Source of the DNA: Planctomycetota bacterium
GTDB lineage: Bacteria > Planctomycetota > UBA1135 > GCA-002686595
NCBI GenBank assembly: GCA_016712565.1
Contig: JADJQU010000006.1
Coordinates: 464,742-528,741, forward strand
Length of the DNA: 64,000 bases
Reading direction: 5' to 3'
Positions 45,568 to 54,288 of the stretch are shown piece after piece (the first letter of the stretch is position 1; the number at the start of each line of letters is the position of its first letter). Both the position numbers and the translations under genes were made by a program. Below the pieces are notes generated by a model. The model searched no databases. It had not been told where the DNA came from and saw nothing but the letters and a program-made list of their open reading frames with translations.

Positions 45568-45639
45568 TACCCGGTGGTGTAATCGGTAACACAAGAGGTT
45601 TTGGTCCTCTCATTCCAGGTTCGAGTCCTGGCCGGGTAA
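45568..45639 (+). tRNA. tRNA-Gln (anticodon TTG)
   Basis: A full cloverleaf: acceptor stem TACCCGG/CCGGGTA, discriminator A at 45639 and an encoded CCA (45640-45642). The anticodon stem AGAGG/CCTCT encloses the loop TTTTGGT, whose bases 34-36 are TTG (reads CAA/CAG). The T-loop GTTCGAGTC and a D-arm are present. Followed by AT-poor sequence with no T-run. Confidence 0.95.
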
Positions 45640-45691
45640 CCAACACGCGCGATTCCCTGCGCGCGCTTTCGCGGCCCTGGGCGTCCCCGGG

Positions 45692-45724
45692 CCGCCCCTC
45701 GCGCCCCTCGCGCCCCTCGCGCCC
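45692..45724. repeat. 9-bp tandem repeat GCGCCCCTC
   Basis: About three and a half copies, between the tRNA and the 3' end of the phosphatase/sulfatase-like gene. Probably simple-sequence variation. Confidence 0.5.
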
Positions 45725-45745
45725 GCCGCTCCGCGCGCGAGTCCG

Positions 45746-47383
45746 TCAGTAGCCCAGGGACTTGAGTCGTCGCAGCGCTTCGGGATCGTGCTCCTCCAGG
45801 GCCTGGCGGCGCAATCGCAGTCGCTGCGCCAGTTCCTCGAAGGGCTTGTCGCAGGCCCCGAATTCCAGGAGCCGCGCGCGCAGGTCCGCGAGCACCTGCT
45901 GGAGTTCCAAGGGCACTTCCGCCCCTGGCGCGGGCATCAGGTCCACGCGCTCCAGGGGATCGCGCGCAAGGTCGTGCAGTTCCTCTCCCAGCAATTGCAG
46001 CACGCCCCGCGGCTCGGCCCGGCCCGCAGCGGCCGCAGCAGCGTCCTGGGCTTCCCCGTGGGCCGGGGCGGGGTCCGTCGCGGGGATTCTGGCCCAGCGC
46101 TGCACCAGCTTGTGGTCCCTGAAGCGCACGCTCTTGATCTGCACGCTGCCCAGGCGCTCGACCGCCTCCACCTTCTCGCTGAAGGTCGCGAAGGGCTGCG
46201 GGTCGTCCCGTTGCAGGAGACCGGCGCGGGAGACTCCGCGCACCGGGCTGGAGCCCAGGGGCGGGCTCGAGAGGTCCAGCCATTGGGCCAGGGTCGGCGC
46301 CAGGTCCGCCAGGGACAGGGCGCCCACTCGCCGTGCCCCCGCGAACTGCTTCGAGAGGCGATCGGGCGGCCGGACGATCAGCGGAATGGCGCAGGTGGCT
46401 TCGCAGGCGTAGAAGCCGTGCTCGAACCAGTAGTCGTGCTCGCCCAGGCTCTCGCCGTGGTCGGCGGTGAGCACGATCCACGTGCGCGCCAGCTCGCCCC
46501 GGGCCCGCAGTTCCTCGATCACGCGGCCCAGTTCGCGGTCGGCGGCGCGGATCTCGCCGTCGTACAGGTCGATCACCGCCTGGGCGTCGAACGCTCCGTC
46601 CGCGCGCCGGGCGCTGTCGGGCACGTTGTAGGCACTGACGCGGCGACGGACCTTGCGCCTCGCGGGGGCGTCGTCCTGGGGCTCGACCCAGCGCGGCGCG
46701 GAAGGGGCGAAGACACGATCCTGGGCGGGCGGCTCGTAGGCGCCGTGGGGGTCCATGGCGTGCAGCCAGAGGAACCAGGGCCGCGCGCCGCTGAACAGCG
46801 CCGCGGCCGGTTCGAAGGGACGGCCGTCCTCGTCGAGTGCGGGCGCCTCTGCAAGTCCCAGGGCCACGCGCGCCGCGAGGGCCAGGGAACCCGCGGTGCG
46901 TTGGGGCACGTCGTCGGGCGGAACACCCTGGGCGCTGGGCAGGGTCTCCACGTAGTGGTCGAAGCCCCGGGAGAAGCCCGAGTAGCGCTCCTGCAGCACG
47001 AAATTCCCGACCACGGCCGCGGTCTGGTAGCCCGCCCGGCGGAAGCACTCCGCCAGCACGGGCCGATCCGCGGCCAGGGGCTCCAGAAGCTCGCGCACCC
47101 CGTGCTCGTGGGGGTAGGTGCCCGTGAACAGGCTCGCCAAAGCCGGCGAGGTCTTGCCCCGCGGCGAGCTGCAGGCCTCGAAGAGCACGCCCTCGGCCGC
47201 CAGCCGATCGAAGTGGGGCGTGGTGGCCCGCGGGTAGCCGTAGCAGCCCAGGTGGTCGCGGCGCAGGGTGTCCACGGTGATCAAGAGCACGTTCTCGCGC
47301 GGCGGCGTCTCGGCCGGACAGGAGGCGAGCAGCGCCGCGAACAGCAGGGACGCGCACAGCTTCGCGGCGCAGGGAACCTTCAT
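45746..47383 (-). CDS. Sulfatase/alkaline phosphatase-like lipoprotein with a Thr at the nucleophile position
   Basis: 545 residues. Signal peptide with a good lipobox (LASC, Cys22), so likely a lipoprotein anchored on the outer face of a membrane. Metal-binding 'VLLITVDTLRRDHLGCYGY' and 'LTADHGESLGEHDYWFEHG' are intact. The active-site line is 'SPRGKTSPALASLFTGTYP', placing Thr78 where sulfatases have the formylglycine Cys. This fits phosphoesterases or phosphotransferases of the superfamily better than a sulfatase. The C-terminus is Glu/Leu/Arg-rich. The first gene of the pair overlaps it by ATGA (lipM/lplA-like). Confidence 0.87.
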   Translation of the reverse strand: MKVPCAAKLCASLLFAALLASCPAETPPRENVLLITVDTLRRDHLGCYGYPRATTPHFDRLAAEGVLFEACSSPRGKTSPALASLFTGTYPHEHGVRELLEPLAADRPVLAECFRRAGYQTAAVVGNFVLQERYSGFSRGFDHYVETLPSAQGVPPDDVPQRTAGSLALAARVALGLAEAPALDEDGRPFEPAAALFSGARPWFLWLHAMDPHGAYEPPAQDRVFAPSAPRWVEPQDDAPARRKVRRRVSAYNVPDSARRADGAFDAQAVIDLYDGEIRAADRELGRVIEELRARGELARTWIVLTADHGESLGEHDYWFEHGFYACEATCAIPLIVRPPDRLSKQFAGARRVGALSLADLAPTLAQWLDLSSPPLGSSPVRGVSRAGLLQRDDPQPFATFSEKVEAVERLGSVQIKSVRFRDHKLVQRWARIPATDPAPAHGEAQDAAAAAAGRAEPRGVLQLLGEELHDLARDPLERVDLMPAPGAEVPLELQQVLADLRARLLEFGACDKPFEELAQRLRLRRQALEEHDPEALRRLKSLGY

Positions 47384-48108
47384 CGCGAGCGCACGAATTC
47401 CTGGGACACGTAGCGCCGGCCCAGCTCCCGGGCCAGCTCGCGCTCGTCGGCCTCGGGCACGGCCGCCTCGAACTCCACTCCGAGTTCGGCCTCGAAGGCC
47501 GCGCGCAGGGCGGGCGCGAATTCCTGGGCCGTCAGGGCCCGCGCGCCCTGCTCCAGGGTGGCGATGTCGCCCTCCAGGGGCGAGCTGCCCAGCTTGATCG
47601 AGCCGTGGTGCAACACCCGTCCGCCCTTGCGCCGCTGGGCCGAGCCGACGCCCTTGCGGCCGTTCCAGGCCAGGTCCAGATCCGTGGAGTGGTGGAAGCA
47701 CATGCCCGTGTGGTCCCGGTCGGACTGGAGTCCGCCCACGCCGCGCAGGCTGGCGGCCACGCCGTGGGCCCGCAGGGCGCGGGCGATGGCGGCGTGCACG
47801 CGCGCGTAGGACTCGCGCAGTTCGCCCGCGTAGGGGCCCACGGACAGGTCCGCGGTGATCGAAAACGTCAGCTCGCGCACGTGGTGAATCGCGCCGCCGC
47901 CGGTGATGCGGCGCACCAGGGCGCCCGCGCGCTCCGCTCCCGGCACGTCGGAGAGTTTCTGGAAGTAGCCCAGGGAAAGTGTGTCCGGCTTCCAGGAGTA
48001 GAAGCGCAGGGTGGGGGGCAGTCCCGCCGTGGACAGCAGGGCCTCGTCCAGGCCCATGTTGAACTCCGGCGTCGCGCCCCAGGTGGTGATCAGGCGCCAA
48101 CTGGCCAT
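47380..48108 (-). CDS. LipM/LplA-family octanoyltransferase or lipoate-protein ligase
   Basis: 242 residues of the biotin/lipoate ligase fold. 'RRITGGGAIHHVRELTFSI' (about 66-84) is the lipoate/octanoate-binding loop, and 'WNGRKGVGSAQRRKGGRVLH' (about 149-168) holds the conserved Lys (Lys152) and 'GSAQ'. Cys137 ('GMCFHH') matches the position of the catalytic Cys in LipM, which transfers octanoyl from acyl-carrier protein to GcvH, so a LipM-like reaction is favoured. LplA-type ligation remains possible. gcvH and gcvT lie upstream on the same strand, fitting a role in lipoylating GcvH. Leaderless TAGACT box 6 nt before the ATG. Confidence 0.85.
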   Translation of the reverse strand: MASWRLITTWGATPEFNMGLDEALLSTAGLPPTLRFYSWKPDTLSLGYFQKLSDVPGAERAGALVRRITGGGAIHHVRELTFSITADLSVGPYAGELRESYARVHAAIARALRAHGVAASLRGVGGLQSDRDHTGMCFHHSTDLDLAWNGRKGVGSAQRRKGGRVLHHGSIKLGSSPLEGDIATLEQGARALTAQEFAPALRAAFEAELGVEFEAAVPEADERELARELGRRYVSQEFVRSR

Positions 48109-48112
48109 GGAC

Positions 48113-50471
48113 TCAGTCTACGGGCGCCAGTTGCACCATTCCGAGGTCCAGTTCCCCGGAGGCGCCTTCCGGCCCGACCTCCGGTGCCAGGCCGAGCGCG
48201 GGATCGGTGTCGGGTGGCGCGCGCAGCTCCAGGGGCCCCAACAGGGCTGTGCGATGGCCGGGAGCGGACACGGCGAAGGTCCAGGAACCTTCGCTGAGGC
48301 CGTCCAGCGTGAGGCAGCCGTCCCGCTCGCCGAACCACGTGCGGCCCCGCAGCGTCTCGCGGCCGAGGGGGTCGCACACGCACCACAGGGTCGCACCCTC
48401 CACGGGCGCGCCGCTCACGGCGTCGAACACGCACAGTCCGCCGGAAAACTCCCGCGCCGCGGCGCGCGGGTCGGTGCGACCGGCGGAGGCCTGCTCCTGC
48501 TCCGCGGGGGAGGGGCCGCCAACACCCTGGGAGCCCAAGGAAAACGCGGGAACTTCGATCCTCACGCGCTCCAGGCCGGGCCGGAAGGGGCCCGCCACGT
48601 GCTCTTCCGAGCGGCGCCCACGGGACAGCCGCACGGTGATCCAGTAGGGAAGATCGGCGGTCACCGGCACGTCCACGTCCCCACGGGGCCCGGAGAAGGG
48701 GAACCACGCCGCCATGCCCGAGCCGCAGCAGGGGGGCCGCGGCGACCCTCCGGCGGTCACCGGTTGGGGAGCGAGACCGCAAACGCGCAGGGTGACGTCG
48801 TAGGGCTCGCTCTCCGATTCCCCCGGCGCGGGCCGTGAATCCGGTGCATCCGCCAGGACCAGCGAAAGGGCCACCCGCGCCAGGGGCACGAGCCGCAGGT
48901 CCAGGGCTCCCGGTTCAGGTCTCAGGCGGCCCTTGCATTCCAAGACCGCGGGCTCGAAGCCCGGTGCCAGGATCGTCAGCCGTTCGAGGGACGCCAATCG
49001 GCCGGGAATCGCGAAGGCGAAGACGCCCTGGCCGTCGGGCAGGGCCGTGCGCTCCCACTCGACTCCCTCCTGGTCCAGGGCCAGGAGGCGAACACGGGAC
49101 TGGACCCACGCGCCGGTCGCCGGGCCGGAGAGCGGTGCGAAGCGCACCGGGGCGCGGCCGAAGATCGTCCCGTGAGGAGCTTCGCCCTCGGGAGGCTCCT
49201 CCACCGGGCTGGGTGCCCGGCCCAGCACGGGCCGGCCCTGATCGTCGAACAGCCGCGCGCGGAACACCTCCCCATCGTCCAGGCGCAGCTCGATGCCCTC
49301 CAGTCGCGCGCCCGAGGAAAAGGCGCCGCAGGGGAAACTCCCTGACCGTCCCGCGCAGGGCGCCCCCCGGCGCCACCAGCAGCACGGCCCGCGAGGGCGC
49401 CGCGGTCAGCTCGAAGGCCCCATCGGGGCCGGTCAGCACTTCGCCCTCCAGCAGCTGGAACAGCGGCGAGCCCGGAAGGTCGGCGAGCCCGTCGGCCACC
49501 CGATCGGGCGCCGCCACGTGCAGATTGACGTCTCGGGCCAGGAATCGGCGCGGGTGGCCGCTCACCAGCGCGCCCGCCACGGGTCTGCCGTCGAAATCGA
49601 ACACGCGGCCGACGAAGGTGGGGGGCCGCGGCAGCACCAGGTCGGCGATCCGGGCCTCGCCGCAGGGCGCCACGGAGACGACGCCCTGGGCCGTGCCACC
49701 CAGGCCCCGGGCCTGGACCTGCACGGGCGCCCAGGCCGCGGCGAAGAAGGACCCCTGGCGAGTCGTGACCAGCCGCGGCTGATCGCGGACGCGTTCGATT
49801 TCGAAGCTGCCGTCCGCGCGGCTCCTCGCCACCGGGCGGGGATCGAGCACGGGTTCGGGCCAGGGAGTGGGATCGGTGAGCGACAGGGCCGCGTCCGCGA
49901 CCGGCAGGCCGCGATCGTCCACCACGCGGCCCCGCAGCGCGCCGCCCGGCACGAGGCGCAGGGTCGCCACGCGGGCGCCGTCCAGGCCGCCGCGGGCCAC
50001 TGTCAGGGCGGCGCAGTAGCGCTCGCTGCGGCGCGTGGCCGCCAGGGCCACGGGCACGGACACGCCCGGGAAGCGCGCGCTGCCGTCGGAGGAGGTCACC
50101 CGGCGGCCGAACGAGCGCCGGACGGGTTCCTCGCAGCCGACTTCCACCTCGATGCCCGCCAGGGGCTCGCCGCTCTCCGCGTCCTGGACGCGCACGATCA
50201 CGACACCGGGCTCGTCGCGGCCGTGGGCCGCGGGATCCACGCCGGAGCCCAAGGGGGCCGCCTCCACCGCGGGCGTGGGCCCCGGGAGCGGTTCCGCGAG
50301 GTCCTGGGCCTCGGGGTCTTCGGGTTCACGGAACTCGCGCGGCAGGCGCACGGTTCGCGTCGCCCACCAGCCGGCCAGGGCGAGCACCGACAGCAGCGCG
50401 AGACCACCCCAGAGGACGGCGCTCCTGGCCGTGCCCTCGGCGGGCCGCTCCTGGGGGCCGGAAGACGACAT
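48113..50471 (-). CDS. Carboxypeptidase-regulatory-like surface protein, with an apparent +1 frameshift
   Basis: About 785 residues when joined. An N-terminal transmembrane segment ('SAVLWGGLALLSVLALAGWWA') is followed by repeated Ig-like beta-sandwich domains with the pattern of carboxypeptidase regulatory (CarboxypepD_reg) modules ('VVIVRVQDAESGEPLAGIEV', 'GRVVDDRGLPVADAALSL', 'GRVFDFDGRPVAGALVSG'). The frame from ATG 50471 becomes Arg/Gly/Pro junk after 'VREFPLRRLF' (about 49325). The neighbouring frame ('GARLEGIELRLDDGEVF', then similar beta domains) continues to 48113. The span of 2359 bases is one more than a multiple of three. Probably an envelope protein that binds or holds partners; no catalytic residues. 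Confidence 0.8.
48115..48120 (-). promoter_or_regulatory. -10 box TAGACT, leaderless arrangement for the LipM/LplA-like gene
   Basis: On the minus strand TAGACT precedes the ATG at 48108 by 6 nt and overlaps the last codons of the upstream gene. No Shine-Dalgarno sequence. Confidence 0.5.
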
Positions 50472-50483
50472 GGTTGCCGGCGG

Positions 50484-50489
50484 ATTCTA
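50484..50489 (-). promoter_or_regulatory. -10 box TAGAAT for the carboxypeptidase-regulatory-like gene
   Basis: On the minus strand TAGAAT lies 12 nt before the ATG at 50471, giving a leader of only a few bases. Confidence 0.4.
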
Positions 50490-50666
50490 GGGCAGGACTC
50501 GGTCCAGGGGCACGGCGGAGGGGACACGAGGATGCCGTGGTCGCGCCCGAGCGCATCCCCATGGCCCCGTGTGCGGCGGCGGGCGACGGGCCCCTCTCAC
50601 CACGCGCCCGGCGTCCTCTTCATCGCGGCCGGGGGGCACCCCATTCCGGGGCGCCGGACCGCCTCG

Positions 50667-51065
50667 CTAGTGCTTGGCCTGGGCGACGAACTTCTCGTAC
50701 TGGGCCGCGTCCATCAGGCCCTCCGTGGACTTCGAGGCGAGCTTGAACTTGACCATCCAGCCCTCCTTCCAGGGGTCCTTGGCCAGGACCTCGAGGTGCT
50801 CCTCGATCACGTGGTTGACGTCGACGACTTCCCCGGAGACCGGGGAATTCAGATCGGAGACGGCCTTGACCGACTCGATCTCCCCGAACGTCTGGCCCGC
50901 CTTGACGGAGCGGCCGACCTCGGGGAGGTCGCAGTAGACGAGGTCGGAGGTGTTGCCGTTGGACAGTTCCTGAACGGCGAAGTCGGTGATGCCGACCGTG
51001 GCGGTTTCGCCGTCGATCTTGACCCACTCGTGGGTCGGGGAGTACTTGCGGTCGTCGGGGCGCAT
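50667..51065 (-). CDS. gcvH: Glycine cleavage system H protein
   Basis: 132 residues. 'YSPTHEWVKIDGETATVGIT' at the start and the lipoylation site 'GEIESVKAVSDLNSPVSGEV', where Lys67 is the modified residue, define GcvH, the shuttle protein of glycine cleavage. Its lipoyl group carries the aminomethyl intermediate between GcvP and GcvT. Starts 21 bp after the gcvT stop. The dehydrogenase subunit GcvP and GcvL are not seen in the window. The 195-bp gap after it (50472-50666) shows no gene. Confidence 0.97.
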   Translation of the reverse strand: MRPDDRKYSPTHEWVKIDGETATVGITDFAVQELSNGNTSDLVYCDLPEVGRSVKAGQTFGEIESVKAVSDLNSPVSGEVVDVNHVIEEHLEVLAKDPWKEGWMVKFKLASKSTEGLMDAAQYEKFVAQAKH

Positions 51066-51086
51066 GGAGGGCTTCTTCTGTGCGGA

Positions 51087-52184
51087 CTACTTGCGGGTGC
51101 GCGAGAAGAACGGCAGCTCCTGCACGCGGCACGGCTGTCGCTTCCCGCGGAAGTCGAGTTCGAGTTCGAGCCCGACCTGCGCCGCGTCCAGCGCGACGTA
51201 GGCCGAGGCGATGTTGGTCGAGAGGGTGGGCGAGGGCGCGCCCGAGCACACGGCTCCGACGCGCTGCGAACCACGGTACACCTCGGTGCCCTGGCGGGGC
51301 ACGCGCGGTCCCGGGGTGGTGAGGCCCACGAGCTTGCGGGTCGGGGCGGCGGCATAGCGCTCCAGGGCCCCGCGACCCAGCGTGCCCGCCTTCTCCGGCG
51401 CCATGGAGACGCCGAAGTTGAGGCCGGCCTCGATGGGGTTGTGCTGCAGATCGATCTCGTGGCCGTAGAGGGGCATGCCGGCCTCCAGCCGCAGGATGTC
51501 CCTGGCCCCCAGGCCGATCGGCGCGATCCCCTGGGCCGCGCCCAGTTCCGCCAGCGCGCTCCAGACCCGCGGGCCCTCCGCGTTCGGCAGGTACAGCTCG
51601 TAGCCCAGCTCGCCGGTGTAGCCGGTGCGGCTGATGCGCGTGCGCTCCAGGCCGCAGACCGTGGCGAAGTCGAACTTGTAGTAGCCCAGCTTGGAGAGGT
51701 CGTACCCGCTGACCGCGCGCTGGAGGATCTCCCGGGACAGGGGCCCCTGGATCGCGATCATCGCCGTCCGGTCGGTCTGGTCGTCGATGCTGACCCGGAA
51801 CCCGGCCGATTGGCGGCGCATCCAGTCCAGGTCCACCGCGGTGTTCGAGGCGTTGACCACGATGTAGACCGAGGCCTCCTCGCGGTACAGCAGCACGTCG
51901 TCGATCGGGTTGCCGTCCTCCTTGCAGAACAGCGAGTAGCGGATGGCCGAGACGGGGATCTTGGCGCACCAGTTGGTGGCGATCCGGTCCACGAAGGCCA
52001 CGGCGTCCGGCCCGGTCACGTGGACCCTGCCCATGTGGCCCAGGTCGAACAGGCCGGCCCGGTTGCGCACGCACTGGACCTCGTCCAGGATCGGGCCGTA
52101 CTGGACCGGCATGTGCCAGCCTCCGAAGTCGATCAGCTTGGCGCCCAGTTGCTCGTGGACCGCGTGCAGGGAAGTCGTCTTCAT
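51087..52184 (-). CDS. gcvT: Glycine cleavage system aminomethyltransferase
   Basis: 365 residues. 'LIDFGGWHMPVQYGPILDE' is the folate-binding N-terminal hallmark. 'ASVYIVVNASNTAVDLDWM', 'QGPLSREILQRAV', and 'ISRTGYTGELGYELYLP' are the conserved GcvT blocks. Transfers the aminomethyl methylene from GcvH to tetrahydrofolate, releasing ammonia. ATG at 52184 gives the standard N-terminus. gcvH follows; together they make a partial glycine cleavage operon. Confidence 0.96.
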   Translation of the reverse strand: MKTTSLHAVHEQLGAKLIDFGGWHMPVQYGPILDEVQCVRNRAGLFDLGHMGRVHVTGPDAVAFVDRIATNWCAKIPVSAIRYSLFCKEDGNPIDDVLLYREEASVYIVVNASNTAVDLDWMRRQSAGFRVSIDDQTDRTAMIAIQGPLSREILQRAVSGYDLSKLGYYKFDFATVCGLERTRISRTGYTGELGYELYLPNAEGPRVWSALAELGAAQGIAPIGLGARDILRLEAGMPLYGHEIDLQHNPIEAGLNFGVSMAPEKAGTLGRGALERYAAAPTRKLVGLTTPGPRVPRQGTEVYRGSQRVGAVCSGAPSPTLSTNIASAYVALDAAQVGLELELDFRGKRQPCRVQELPFFSRTRK

Positions 52185-52339
52185 GGGCCCGTTCGAGGCG
52201 GGGGTGCCGCCCTGGGGGAGGGGGAAGGATGCTACTGGAGCGCGTGGGCCGCGAAAAGGGCTGACCCCGACCCGGGGACGGATCACGGGGTAGGTTTTCG
52301 TGCCGGGGGTGCCGCCGATCGGGCGCGCCGACCGGCCCC

Positions 52340-53980
52340 ATGTCGATTCCTCCGCGTGTTTCGCGCGCCCTCCCGGCACGGCTGATCGCCGCCACGGGCG
52401 CGGCCCTGGTCGCGGCCGCGCTCGCGGGCCAAGCCGCTGCCCAGTCCCCCGACCCCTACGCCCCGGGGACCCGCTGGACCGCCCTCCCCGGCGTCACGGC
52501 CCTCTGGATGCCCGTCAGCGTGCGCTTCGGAGCCGGGGGCGAGCTGGTTTTCGTGGGCGCCGGCCTGTCCACGCCCCAGTGGCTCGTCTATGGATCCACG
52601 CTGCCCCCGGCGTCCCAGGGTGTGGCCCAGGCGGCCACCGGCCTGTTAGCGGCCCCCTCGACGCTCTCGAACCTGACGGTGAGCTGCGGGGACGGAGCCC
52701 GCGAGCTCTTCGGCCTGGCCCAGATCCCCGACCCGGACAGCTCCCATCGGCGCACGGAGATTTCCCGCTTCGACCCCCTGGCGCCGGGGGGCCTCGCGGC
52801 CCTGTGGACCCACGACATGGGCTGGCGCGCCAACGGCCCGGCGAAGTTCGCCGTCGCCCGGGACGGCGGGCGAGCGGTCGCCGTGCTGCAGGACAGCGCC
52901 ACGCAGCAACTGCGCATCGACTGGCTCGACGGCGCCACCGGTGCGCTGCTGGGCCGTGTGGATCGGGCCGGCGGGACCCTGCGGCCCCTGGCCGTCGACG
53001 AGGACTGCGACGTGGTCGCGTGCGTGGCGGGCCTCGAACTCTGGGTGTTCGACGCCGGCGGCGCGCTGCGCCACCAGGAGGTCCTGGCGTCGGCCACCCA
53101 GGCCCTGGCGCTTTCCGGCGACGGTTCGACCCTGATCGTCGGAGCTCCCGGATTGCTGCGCGTGCTGCAGTGGACCGGCGCGGCCTACTTGGAGCGCATG
53201 CGCGAGCAGGCCCCGGCGGGCGAGCTGCCCGTGCGCGTGGCCGCGAGCCACGACGGATCCGCCTGGGCAGCGGCCTGGTGGAACGCCACCACGGGCCGGG
53301 ACGTGCGACTGGAGCTGCGCTCCGCGCCCGGGGACCTGCAGGTCTTCGAGCGCCGGCAATTCGGTTCCTCCAGCGGGCCCCAGAACTTCCCCGAGGTGGT
53401 GCTCGTGGCGCGCGATGGATCCAGGGCGGCCTTCGGACTGTGGGGCTGTCAGGATGCCCAACCGGAGGTGCTCCTGGTGGAGCTGGCCGGCGGCGGGAGC
53501 GTGGCGGAACTCGATCTCCCCGGCTCGGTCACGGCCCTGGACCTCGACCCCAGCGGGACGCGGTTGGCGATCGGCATGAAGCACGGGCATGCCAATCAGT
53601 TCGCCACCACCGGCGAGGTGCGGCTCTTCGACACCGGCGAGCGCGCCCTGCAGGCCCTGGGTCCCGCGCTTGCGGGGGCACCGCTTCCCGTGACGGCCAG
53701 GAGGTCCGGCGCGGGCTCGGTGTGGTTCCTCTACGGGCCCCGGGCCGCGCCGAGCGTGCTTCCCGGCATCGGGGGCGTGCTCGAGTTGCGTCGCCGCGGA
53801 CTGCGCGCCCTGGCCGTGCCCGCCGACGCCTCCGGCCGGGCCGACGGATGGCTCCCCATGCCCAGTTCGCCGCCCCCCACGGGCGTGCCCTACGCCGTGC
53901 AAGCCCTGTTTCGCTCCGCGGCGGGAAGCGTGCTCTCGGCCACCGTGCTCGAGCCCCTGGCGCGTAATCTGAGGTCCTGA
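52340..53980 (+). CDS. Secreted beta-propeller-like protein of unknown function
   Basis: 546 residues. N-terminal signal peptide ('LIAATGAALVAAALAGQAAAQ') predicts export. The body has repeated about 40-residue blocks of the type 'RDGGRAVAVLQD', 'LSGDGSTLIVGAPGLLRVLQ' and 'LDLDPSGTRLAIGMKHG', characteristic of WD40/YVTN-like propellers, with Gly-Asp turns. No catalytic motif or metal site. The C-terminal 100 residues form a separate beta-rich module. A TAGGTT box at 52291-52296 may be the -10, giving a 40-nt leader. Divergent from gcvT. I do not recognise the protein family. Confidence 0.7.
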   Translation: MSIPPRVSRALPARLIAATGAALVAAALAGQAAAQSPDPYAPGTRWTALPGVTALWMPVSVRFGAGGELVFVGAGLSTPQWLVYGSTLPPASQGVAQAATGLLAAPSTLSNLTVSCGDGARELFGLAQIPDPDSSHRRTEISRFDPLAPGGLAALWTHDMGWRANGPAKFAVARDGGRAVAVLQDSATQQLRIDWLDGATGALLGRVDRAGGTLRPLAVDEDCDVVACVAGLELWVFDAGGALRHQEVLASATQALALSGDGSTLIVGAPGLLRVLQWTGAAYLERMREQAPAGELPVRVAASHDGSAWAAAWWNATTGRDVRLELRSAPGDLQVFERRQFGSSSGPQNFPEVVLVARDGSRAAFGLWGCQDAQPEVLLVELAGGGSVAELDLPGSVTALDLDPSGTRLAIGMKHGHANQFATTGEVRLFDTGERALQALGPALAGAPLPVTARRSGAGSVWFLYGPRAAPSVLPGIGGVLELRRRGLRALAVPADASGRADGWLPMPSSPPPTGVPYAVQALFRSAAGSVLSATVLEPLARNLRS

Positions 53981-54288
53981 GCACCCCGGGCGGGGCGCGC
54001 CGTTGGGCGCGATCGCCGCAGCCACCCCCAGGGAGGCAGGCCGGGCTCCGCGGGCCCCGGGGCGGGGTTCGGAGCCGCGGGTGACCCTCCGCGGGACGGG
54101 CCGTCCCCCAAGGTTGCAGCAGAGGAACATCGGGCCTCAAGGCGCGCCCCGGCGCGACCCGATACGGCGGACCGATCCCCAACCCCATGGAGGATCAGGT
54201 CTTCGTCTCCGCCGGCGCGGTGCGAAGGTCAAACCGCGTCCCCCTTCGACGCGGTTCACCCTCGGGGAGCGACAGGAACCCTTCAGAC
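53981..54288. other. 308-bp gap with an inverted repeat
   Basis: No supported gene. A perfect 9-bp inverted repeat, arms 54232-54240 and 54248-54256 around CCCCTTC, lies 33-57 bp upstream of the ATG at 54289. It could be a leader hairpin or operator. The Shine-Dalgarno-like CAGGAA sits just downstream. An in-frame ATG at 54187 exists but its extension is not protein-like. Confidence 0.5.
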
